Assembly: GCA_039105265.1 (NCBI GenBank)
Contig: JAPFFF010000024.1
Coordinates: 620,001 to 684,000 of the forward strand
DNA: 64,000 nucleotides
From: Tritrichomonas musculus
Lineage: Eukaryota; Parabasalia; Tritrichomonadida; Tritrichomonadidae
Direction: 5' to 3'
Part shown: piece after piece, positions 41,734-50,199 of the stretch
Numbering within the stretch: position 1 is the first letter of the stretch
How the letters are laid out: each line of letters starts with the position of its first letter
Notes under the pieces: generated by a model
What the model saw: the letters and a program-made list of their open reading frames with translations, nothing else
Told to the model about the DNA's origin: nothing
Databases searched by the model: none
Made by a program: the position numbers and the translations under genes

Positions 41734-42255
41734 TTATATGCCACATTCCTTGATAAATCTACCATAATCCTTGCTCAGACCGGCACAATTAGGACGATTT
41801 GACTTAATTCTAGTATCTATTTCGTCAATCAAAAAGCCTGCGTCATATTGAAACATCTGGTGGTATTCAATCTCTTTGCCGTCCTTAGTTGTAAATTTCT
41901 TTGGTTCCCTTACAATAACCACGTCCTGTATCTTGTTTTTGCCGTTCTTTGCTGTGTCGATTGAGTAGTGGCTTCCCTTCTTGTTAAAGCATAGATATAC
42001 CTTTTCGCAGTCAAATAATTCACACAATTCTTTGTATAGAAACTGTTGATTCTTATAAATTGAGACGACTAAGGGCCTGCAAACTATTCTATTGGCGTTA
42101 AATTTGTCAGGAAAGAGATACTCTTTGTCGATGATGATGTAGAATTCGTAGGCTGAATCTATAATCGGATCTTTCTCTTTGTGGGCCTCAATATATTCCT
42201 CCAATTTATCACACAATTTATTGACAGATAAATAAAGTGGCTTTGTCATTTGCAT
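41734..42255 (-). CDS. Polinton protein of unknown function (173 aa)
   Basis: A 173-residue protein starting 8 bp inside the right terminal repeat. A second Met lies two codons downstream. It has an alternating alpha/beta look and a few Cys residues. I do not see the motif order of an adenain-type protease. The function is unknown. Confidence 0.55.
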   Translation of the reverse strand: MQMTKPLYLSVNKLCDKLEEYIEAHKEKDPIIDSAYEFYIIIDKEYLFPDKFNANRIVCRPLVVSIYKNQQFLYKELCELFDCEKVYLCFNKKGSHYSIDTAKNGKNKIQDVVIVREPKKFTTKDGKEIEYHQMFQYDAGFLIDEIDTRIKSNRPNCAGLSKDYGRFIKECGI

Positions 42256-42262
42256 TGGGGAT

Positions 42263-42556
42263 AAAAAATATTTTTTTCAAAAAAGTTGAAACAACTCGTC
42301 CGGTCCAAAATCACGCATTTATTAGTGGGTATGACAAACAGCTTTTTGAGGCAATAAAGAGGCAAATATTGATACTTTTTGACCCAAAAAGACGCTATGG
42401 GAAGTGCCCTATAGTGATAGGGGGTTTTCTGACAACACTCTGGAGGTCAAAAAATGGCTAAAATTGGGTAGTTGGAGACCAAAAAAGTGCCAAAATTAGG
42501 GGTGTTTGAGGGGATTGAAGACCGGAGGTCTGAAATCACCGCAAACGTATACTACT
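42263..42556 (-). repeat. right terminal inverted repeat of the Polinton
   Basis: The exact inverted copy of 25430-25723, ending ACGTATACTACT. It is followed by TGAAT and then by the right half of the split target sequence. Confidence 0.95.
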
Positions 42557-42561
42557 TGAAT

Positions 42562-43005
42562 CATTGTTTTGTTGTTGAACATAATTTTTTTCCAAGTGAG
42601 TGGAGAAAAATGACATTAATATATTTCAATTTTAATTTGAATAAAAGAACTTAATTTTTTCAAATTTTCAATTTTTCTTTGAAAAATTTATTTGAAAATT
42701 TTTAATTATAAAATTTTAAAAGAAATGATATGACTTCATTTTTTATTATTGCAATATATAATGTCTGTATTAAGAAGAGCGACTGAAGAGTTTTTCACAG
42801 TTTTAGATGATGGTTTCATGTTTTTGAATGAAGAAGTTGTTGGCTTGGTCAATGAAGAGAGAGTAGAGAATGAAAGAAACAACGATCCTCCCCCGTAGTA
42901 TTACCTGAATGAATTATTATTATTATTATTTAATTTAATAGAGAATAAACTTATTATTAATTCCATAAAAAAATATAAATAAAAAAGTGTTTAAAAAAAT
43001 ATTAA
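42562..43005 (+). repeat. arm 1 of an inverted duplication (carries the Polinton target site)
   Basis: About 440 bp that match, in reverse complement, 44,940-45,403, with scattered differences and a 12-bp insertion or deletion. The sequence just left of the Polinton (to about 25,350) continues the match. Between the arms lie the DHHC gene and a tRNA-Asp. Each arm carries the same 45-codon ORF. Confidence 0.85.
42761..42898 (+). CDS. 45-residue small ORF, copy 1
   Basis: An ORF of 45 codons (MSVLRRATEEFFTVLDDG..., ending ERNNDPPP) with a helical, acidic character. It differs from the copy on the other arm (45052-45189) at a single base, Ser2 to Pro2, while the 200 bp just upstream differ at about nine positions plus a 12-bp indel. 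Lower divergence in the ORF suggests selection on the protein. No family is recognised. A piece of a larger lost gene is the alternative. Confidence 0.5.
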   Translation: MSVLRRATEEFFTVLDDGFMFLNEEVVGLVNEERVENERNNDPPP

Positions 43006-43482
43006 TATTTTTTTTTTTTTTTTTTCAGTGATGGGCCCCTGACTCAACGGGATCTCCCGGGTAATGTCAGATTTTCCGCCTGAAATTTTAATTCGGGCAT
43101 TTTCAGGTTTTGTCAAATGTATCAAGAATAAATTTTAAATCCAATGTATATTTTGTTGATACTTTCTAGTTAACATGCTCATTTGTTTTGGCATCATTCT
43201 TCTTTATAATGGCCATTATTCCCAAATATACAATCATATTTGATAAAAAACAGATTGTTATTGTTGTAAGTGTTATTCACGAATATCGAGAACAAAATAT
43301 TCCCAAATACAATCATATATATTAGAATTTTATATTCTTTTTTTGCTAACATTTGAGTGCAAAAATAAGTTTGAATAAAAGCAAACAATGATTATTCGAT
43401 ATCATGATAATCGGAAATAAAATGATTCCAGTTTAAAAACAACAATAAAAATTAAGATCATTCGTTTAATTTATCAAATACA
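43006..43482. other. intergenic DNA with a poly-T run and a GC-rich patch
   Basis: It begins with a run of about 18 T ending near 43026. Next comes an unusual GC-rich patch (GATGGGCCCCTGACTCAACG at 43030) and an imperfect hairpin built from CCTGAAA and TTTTCAGG near 43079-43108. I could not assign it to an RNA family. A stretch near 43257 repeats about 20 bp of the 3' part of the DHHC gene. Confidence 0.45.
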
Positions 43483-44484
43483 TTAGTTAGGATTATCTTT
43501 ATGCTCGTTGTCCGTCTTTTCATTTTTTATTCCTTCATCAACAAATTCTTCAGGATTCAAAGGCTCCAGCTTTTCTTCATCGCCTCTCTCACGTCCGGCA
43601 TTGCTATTGTTGTAGGTGTTATTCACGTTCAGCAAGACCATCCTGTTCGTTGACACGAGCAGCTGGGAATCGTGGTCATAAACGCTGGACCAAGTGAAGC
43701 CGTCAACAGAAGGTCTCGTAGGGAAGATCCAAAGGAGAGGACACTCACCGAAGACCTGTTTGATATTGTTATTCATTCCGGCGTCGTAAAACTTCGGATC
43801 GTTTCCGGCGATTCTTTCCAAAGTCGTTCTGTTATTCACGCAGACCTCAGGAACGTACATGCAGCCGAAGATACAAATGACGGCACCGATCAAAATGCCA
43901 AACAAACAAGAAACGAGAATGTATGACAGATCAACTTTTTCAGTCATTGTGTAGCTGACAATCGAAATAATTGCGGAGATAAAAAGAAGAAGAGATGAAT
44001 AAAAAAGTAATAACATAAATGATTTCATGTTCTTGTATGCAATACAGTTACCAATAACATCACAGTGATGATCAAAGCGGAAATAACATTTCCCACATTG
44101 GGAACAATGATGGGTTCTGTAGGGTTTGGGTAGATGACAGGTATTACATCGTGGTATTGAAGCAATTTCTGGTGGTAATAGTTGTTCATTGATGATTTTA
44201 CCTTCTTTATTAACTAATCCACGTTTGTAGAGTTCGTTTTCAACACTTCCAGCATCCATCCAACAGGTAACAATATATGACCAAATCCATAGAAGTGATA
44301 GAAATCCCCAAATTGAAATAAGAACTATAAATGCTACTGATGATGATTTTGAATTTGTCTTAAAAAGTGGTAAAAGATAGACCAAAACGGTGACAGCTTG
44401 AACAGCAGCAAAAATACAAAATATGACGCATCTGATGATAAATGAATTGGGACCATATACTGCAGTACAATGAAACAATCTCAT
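43483..44484 (-). CDS. DHHC-type palmitoyltransferase
   Basis: A 333-residue membrane enzyme with four predicted transmembrane segments (about residues 17-43, 50-76, 157-182 and 190-216). The cytosolic Cys-rich domain between the second and third pairs has CNTCHLPKPYRTHHCSQCGK, then FRFDHHCDVIGNC, so the catalytic DHHC is intact. Members transfer palmitate to Cys residues of proteins at Golgi, endosomal or plasma membranes. The C-terminal tail is Asn/Glu-rich and cytosolic. The start is the ATG at 44484. It lies between the two arms of the inverted duplication. Confidence 0.93.
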   Translation of the reverse strand: MRLFHCTAVYGPNSFIIRCVIFCIFAAVQAVTVLVYLLPLFKTNSKSSSVAFIVLISIWGFLSLLWIWSYIVTCWMDAGSVENELYKRGLVNKEGKIINEQLLPPEIASIPRCNTCHLPKPYRTHHCSQCGKCYFRFDHHCDVIGNCIAYKNMKSFMLLLFYSSLLLFISAIISIVSYTMTEKVDLSYILVSCLFGILIGAVICIFGCMYVPEVCVNNRTTLERIAGNDPKFYDAGMNNNIKQVFGECPLLWIFPTRPSVDGFTWSSVYDHDSQLLVSTNRMVLLNVNNTYNNSNAGRERGDEEKLEPLNPEEFVDEGIKNEKTDNEHKDNPN

Positions 44485-44739
44485 TTATTTTCTTTTAAAT
44501 TTTTTGAATATTAATTTGTTCGTATATTCAAAAATTTAAAAATTTAACAAAAAATTGTAATGATTATATCTGAAATAATAGTTTTAAGTCGAACAATAAA
44601 TTAATAATTTTATTCATAATAATTAAAAGTATCAATAAAAAATTAATTTGATGATTTGCGATTAAAACATTTTTTCTGATACTCTCAGTAATCCTAATAA
44701 CTTCAATCAAATACAATATAAGCTAATAAATAACAGAAA

Positions 44740-44811
44740 GGGACAATAGTCTAACGGTTAGGATGCAAGACTGTCACTCTTGAGGTTCGGGTTCAATTCC
44801 CGGTTGGCCCG
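44740..44811 (+). tRNA. tRNA-Asp (GTC), copy 1
   Basis: A 72-nt cloverleaf. The anticodon stem CAAGA/TCTTG closes the loop CTGTCAC with anticodon GTC. The T arm is CGGG-TTCAATT-CCCG. The acceptor GGGACAA pairs with TTGGCCC with one A-G mismatch at position 4. A TTTTTT terminator follows at once. The upstream 15 nt (AATAAATAACAGAAA) are shared with the second copy at 53596. Confidence 0.93.
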
Positions 44812-45051
44812 TTTTTTACCTTTTTTCTTCATTTTTCAAATGGAGAGTAAAAATGAATTTGCTGAATAATATAATCAAAATTTAAAACTACGATATATTT
44901 TAAAATCACTATTATTCTTAAATATTTCTTAATAAAAAATATATATAATAATAATTTTTAATCACTTTTTTATTTATATTTTTATGGAATTAATAATAAG
45001 TCTATTCTCTATTAAATTAAATAATAATAATAATAATTCATTCAGTTAATA
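44812..45051. other. spacer and outer part of arm 2
   Basis: AT-rich DNA after the tRNA. From about 44,940 it becomes arm 2 of the inverted duplication. No gene. Confidence 0.6.
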
Positions 45052-45470
45052 CTACGGGGGAGGATCGTTGTTTCTTTCATTCTCTACTCTCTCTTCATTG
45101 ACCAAGCCAACAACTTCTTCATTCAAAAACATGAAACCATCATCTAAAACTGTGAAAAACTCTTCAGTCGCTCTTCTTAATACAGGCATTATTTATTGCA
45201 ATAATAAAAAATGAAGTCATATCATTTCTTTTAAAATTTTATAATTAAAAATTTTCTTTTAAATTTTCAAATAAATTTTTCAAAGAAAAACTGAACATTT
45301 GAAAAAATTAAGTTCTTTTATTCAAATTAAAATTGAAATATATTGCTGTCATTTTTTCCCCACTCGCTTGGAAAAGAATTATGTTCAACAACAAAACAAT
45401 GATTCATATTTCTTATTTATTTTTAAAAAATTTTGAAAATTTTCAAAATTCAATAAAAATTTTTCAGTAT
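44940..45470 (-). repeat. arm 2 of the inverted duplication, with an unoccupied Polinton site
   Basis: The reverse complement of this stretch runs without interruption through the sequence that is split by the Polinton at 25,429/42,557. The uninterrupted junction GAAATATGAATCATTG lies at about 45398-45413, in reverse. It therefore shows the target as it was before insertion, and confirms both ends of the Polinton. Confidence 0.85.
45052..45189 (-). CDS. 45-residue small ORF, copy 2
   Basis: The second copy of the ORF at 42761-42898, in opposite orientation. It begins MPVLRRATEEFF and ends DPPP. One base differs over 138. Function is unknown; conservation relative to its flanks is the main argument for coding. 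Confidence 0.5.
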   Translation of the reverse strand: MPVLRRATEEFFTVLDDGFMFLNEEVVGLVNEERVENERNNDPPP

Positions 45471-45732
45471 ATGTGAAAAGGAATTAAAAATGGTGCCAGG
45501 ATCAAAATTGCGATACTTTTTTCAACATATAAAATCAAAAAAATAATTAATATTTTTTATTTACTTACTTAATTAATTCGTATCAGCTTAACAAATTCAA
45601 TGCAGAATTATATTCGGATTTACAAATTTGAAAACAGGTTTAAAATTTCATTAGTTTCTTCTTTATGAGCGATTTTAAGTGATTTCAGATAAAAAAAATC
45701 AAGAAAATCCAATACAAATAATAAAGATAATT

Positions 45733-48704
45733 TCAATGAATAAAAAATATAAAAAATTCTCTATCTCTCTTAAAGTCATCCAATATGTCGACATTTTCCT
45801 TAGGTAATAATGCAGTAATATCAAGAGGCTCTTTTTTCTTCTTGGATTGATAACATTCAAGTGGAGTTTTATTCAAAATTTTCAAAATTTTGAATTCCAT
45901 TTAAAACAAAAATTTACAATTTTTTTGTTTCTTAAATTAGCATCGGCCTTATTTCCTAATAAAAGCTGAATTGTTTCATAACTTGTTTTTTTACAAGCAT
46001 AATGAAGAGGAGTGTTGTTTAAAAACAACAAAAATAAAAATATCTTTATTATCGTTTGAATTTACATCGAATCCTTTTTGAATCAAATAATAAGCAATAT
46101 CATGTCTTCCATTCATACAAGCAAGATGCAGAAGATTTCTATTTAAATATATATAAAACACCTTTCAGTCAAAAAAAAATTGAATTGAAAAACATCGTCG
46201 ATTTTATTTTTATCGATTGACTCAATTGAAAACAGAATTTTGACCATTTCTAAATTTCCATTATAACAAGCTCTTTGCAAAGGATTTTTTTCTTCTTCAT
46301 TTTCAAATTTAATTCTATTTTCATTCATGAGTATTTTAACAATTTTTATTTGCCAGTTTTCAACAGCCAAGCCAAAAGGCGAACCATCTTTGCACATTGC
46401 ATTTAGATCCAAATCGCATCTTAATAACATTTTCCTAACAATTCTATCATATCCCCTTTCACAAGCAACCAAAAATGGAGTTTTTCCATCTTTGTCTGGA
46501 ATGTTCACATCAACTTTTTTATTCTTCAAAAGCAAATCAACAATTTCGATGAAATTGCATTCAACAGCTGAATAAAGCGGAGTCTCATGATCTTCAGAGA
46601 ATGAATTAACGTCGACTCTTTCATCATTAATTAAAGCATAAACGATTTCAAAGAAATTACTTTCTGAAGCTAAGCTTAAAGGTGTTCGACCGTTTTTCGA
46701 TTTCGTTGAATTAACATCAACAAACTTTCTTTGTAATAAACGTTCAACAGTGAAATGATCACCGAAAAAGCAAGCCCAATGTAGCAACTCAGTTTGTAAT
46801 TCAGAATTAAATTCACAATCAAGCAGACATTTATCAAAATAAAATGATTTGATATTTTTATCTTCATTATACAAAAAGTCGAACCAATTGCTTGTTAAAA
46901 TGTAAACTTGTGCCGATTGGATAAACAAACTATCATTTTTTTCAAGGATTTCTAAAACATTATGATATTTATCAAAATGTTTTATTGAATAATAATACAA
47001 ATTTGAAAGTTCCAATATTGTTTCATATTTATAAATTTTATTTTTTAACAGAAAAATTAAAAGACTTGTATCAAATGAAATAAACACCGAATCATCCCAC
47101 TTTTTTATTATGATATTTTTAATGAAATGATTAGGAAAAGGAGGAAGAATTAATTCATTTTTATACTGATCAAGCTCGCCTTTTTTATCAAAAAAGTACC
47201 GAATTGAACAAAGCGATTTTTTAAAGGCGTTTTCTGAATGATCAAAACTTTCCCAGATTTGATTGATATTTAGATCGATTTGATCATGAAGTTCATCTAG
47301 CCAAATCTTTAAAAATTCAAAGTTTGCTTTTTTAAAAAGATTAACAACACATTGTTTAACATTAAGATCTAAAAATCGATGAATTAAATCATCATGCGAA
47401 ATGAAAAATCGAAGCCATTCACGATTGACTAAATTCAAATGATCCAAAAACACTTCTTTATTTTCAAATGAATTCTGATAGAAAACTAAGAAAGCTTGCG
47501 GATTACAATACTCAATTGCATATTCAACGATATGCTTCAAATTCTCTTGAATCAAATTTGGATGGTTATCGGCCAACCAAACCAAAATTTCAGTTCGAAA
47601 ATAACGAATTGCAAATTCAATTGACGAAAGATTTATTTCACACTCAAGTTGCTGACAAGTGTGAACGATTTCAAGGTTGCCTCCAGCAATTGCATAATTA
47701 ATCAGATCAGATTGGATATTAGCATGATTCATAACCATGTATTTGAACACTTTCAAGCTTCCCAAAAAAGCACAAAAACATATCATTTTTATTTTTTTCA
47801 TTTGACCAAAAGGCCAATAAATTATATCGTTCACACAAGCAAATATAATTATATTATGCCAACTTACATATCTACTAGATATGTCCGCCTGCTTGTTGAT
47901 ATTCATGTTAAGATCAATGTGATTCGTGGACACATAACGGCCAAAATTTTCAACATCGTCTTTTTCAATTAATTTGAGAAGAGTATCTGAAAAAGTCCGA
48001 TTTTTCAATGAATCATAAAAAGTGTCATTTAAGAAAACTTTATCGTTCATCTCATGAATGAACTGAAATTCATAATAATTAATCAGATCACTTTTTTCTA
48101 TCAATTCAAAACGATGCAAAAAATAACCAAAAGTGCCAATTTCCCACTGGTGGCTGTTCTCAAATTCTTTCTTTTGATCCAAAAAGAATTCTCTCAATAT
48201 CTGCCTATTGTCATGAATGTCGTTGCACATTTTGACAAACATTGAAAGTTGGTAGATCGAATTCGGAAGGCCAAAACAATGCATGAACACAATTTGATAG
48301 AAAGAATAGATATCAATGTCAACTAGAAATAGATTGGCATAGATGCTGTAGAGATAAACGTTTGTCTCGTTAATTGTCGTAGATAAATGGTCCAGAATTA
48401 AAATATTGACAAAGTTTTGTTGTTCAATATCGGTGCTTTCAATTATTTCGTCGTATAAAACGCAGGATTTTTGAAGAGTTGGAAAATATTGACAATTTTG
48501 TTGAACTATTTTGTAGTTGGATGGAGTTATCTTAAAGAAGTCACCTAAATATTTAAGAATTTCGAGTTCATCAAAAGATTGAGATTCAAGAATTTTTTGT
48601 ATCTTCTTGTCTTTTTTCGTCTGCTGTTTATCAACTATGTCTTGAAGAACTAGAGATAAATTGCGCGATAAATCTATAATAGCTAATTTTTTATCATCAT
48701 TCAT
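45733..48704 (-). CDS. ankyrin-repeat protein, 3' part in four blocks
   Basis: The long first block (48704 to about 46194) encodes some 837 residues: a trichomonad-type N-terminal region (about 1-600, DUF3447-like), then ankyrin repeats from about 640 (GRTPLSLASESNFFEIVYAL, ETPLYSAVECNFIEIVDLLL, KTPFLVACERGYDRIV). Downstream on the same strand three more coding blocks continue the repeats: about 46143-46045 (LLHLACMNGRHDIAYYL), 46016-45924 (TPLHYACKKTSYETIQLLLG) and 45873-45733 (KTPLECYQSKKKKEP, then a TGA stop). The spacers are only about 28-50 nt and lack GT-AG ends in the right frame. Reading straight on gives an 853-residue product stopping at 46143. Ankyrin arrays bind proteins; the partner is unknown. 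Confidence 0.75.
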
Positions 48705-49304
48705 GACAAATCAAATTTTAATTTTATTTCACATGTCTGAAAAGATTTTTTTAAAATCCATTATTATCTTCAAATTGGAAGAGTATTTCCATTTAAAAAA
48801 TACTTCAATACTCATTGATATTTCCAAAAATTTATATATTTTAATAAAAATCAAGCAATATGGGGAATGATACGAAAATCATTATGAAATTTCAATAAAA
48901 TCTTCTTTGAATCGTTACATATTTTAAATAACTCAATATATACCAATAGATGCATATTTTAAATTATATAAACAATTTTATTAGCATAGACTAAAAAGAA
49001 ATTAACCATGGCACTTCAGTGTTTGAAGATTATCACAAAACCTATCAATGGTAGAGTTTCATTTTTCTTATAACAATAATTTCACTGATTCTTGTCAAAA
49101 ATAAGAAAATAATTCATTGAAGAATTTCTCAGAACCAGTCTGACAATTTTTGATCAATAAATTAAAGTTAATTTATTATTATATTTGCATACAAACAAAA
49201 AAATCAAATACAAAATACTCATTCAGAAATCATTATTTAAATATCTTGATATTTTTACCAGAATCGGTCATATTTACGACTCTCTCACCAAATTTATCAG
49301 TTTA
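48705..49304. other. AT-rich intergenic DNA
   Basis: No gene or RNA recognised. It should hold the promoter of the minus-strand ankyrin gene. Confidence 0.55.
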
Positions 49305-49703
49305 TCAATGATTCTCACCATTTTGGCCATCAAAATGCTGATTATTTTGGAAATTCGGCCATGGTCCAACAGATCTTTCAAATGGCCTCGGAAATTGAGG
49401 GATGAAATGACAGAAATGCTCATTTGGATTCATACCTGGCCAATGACAATGTTGGCCAGGCGATTCTGGTGGCTGTTGATGACTGATCGTATCAGAAGCA
49501 TTTTCAAATAAACAGAATGGCTCACCCGCTCCGAAGGGAGGCTGCTGGAAAGGAAAGAATTGGCCACCAGGAGGACAGAATGGCGGCAGAGGAAAATGGT
49601 TACCAAACCCAAAATCACGAGGTTTTCTAAAACGAGGATCATCAAAGTTTTGATTCCAATTATTCTGGTTTTGATTGCTTTGACTTGCGTTTCTCTCACT
49701 CAT
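49305..49703 (-). CDS. Pro/Gln/Phe-rich small protein, unknown
   Basis: A 132-residue low-complexity protein, rich in Pro, Phe, Asn, Gln and Gly (FPLPPFCPPGGQFFPFQQPP), with five Cys and several His toward the C-terminus. No domain. It is probably disordered. An ATG start (49703) and normal composition for a coding region support a real gene. The function cannot be inferred. Confidence 0.55.
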   Translation of the reverse strand: MSERNASQSNQNQNNWNQNFDDPRFRKPRDFGFGNHFPLPPFCPPGGQFFPFQQPPFGAGEPFCLFENASDTISHQQPPESPGQHCHWPGMNPNEHFCHFIPQFPRPFERSVGPWPNFQNNQHFDGQNGENH

Positions 49704-50199
49704 GTTACAGAATAAAAATGAGGAGAATTTTGAATTGATATAAATTGAGTAGAAAACTTTAATGATGTGATGTGAGTTTTGACTTGCATATTAACCGTTT
49801 ATGTGAAATGAAATTTTCATCAGACGAATCCTATTTAACTTCAGGAAAACACCCAAATAATATTAGTGAACTTTTTTTTTTATATTGCTTGTTCAATAAA
49901 ACTGTTGTTTTTGTAACATTTAATTCAATTATGATTGAAATTTGATTTATGAATATTTTAATAATTTCATCTATATTCATTGCATATAATTATATAAATA
50001 ATTTGATTAACAAATATAAAATTGAATTGTTCTATCTTAAATATCTAAAAATCACATAAATGAAATATTATTATCATCAAAGATCTTGACCATTTTCAAT
50101 ATAATTTCGTCAAATTTCATTTAATATTTAATACAAAATTTTTAATTATTTAATAATAAAAAAGATAAATTTAAGAATAAAACATTATTTTAATTAAGT
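49704..50199. other. AT-rich intergenic DNA
   Basis: A 496-bp gap between two minus-strand genes with no recognisable feature. Confidence 0.55.

Larger units (their letters stand above)
25430..42556. mobile_element. Polinton (Maverick) element, looks whole
   Basis: The element is 17,127 bp long with 294-bp terminal inverted repeats (25430-25723 and 42263-42556) between which I find no difference. The flanking duplication is TGAAT (25425-25429 and 42557-42561); counting one mismatch it extends to the 6 bp usual for the family. Parts: protein-primed family B DNA polymerase, integrase, capsid candidate, packaging ATPase, a fibre-like giant protein and six other proteins. I do not recognise the adenain-like protease found in many relatives. 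All long frames are open, I count no obvious break, and identical ends point to a recent insertion. Its codon use is richer in GC than the neighbouring spacers. Confidence 0.95.

Noticed and set aside
41734-42255. Adenain-like protease of the Polinton
   Set aside because: The His, acidic and Cys motif order of that family is not recognisable, so the gene is left as unknown.
43194-43388. 64-codon minus-strand frame before the DHHC gene
   Set aside because: Low-complexity, with a piece copied from the DHHC 3' part; no support as a gene.
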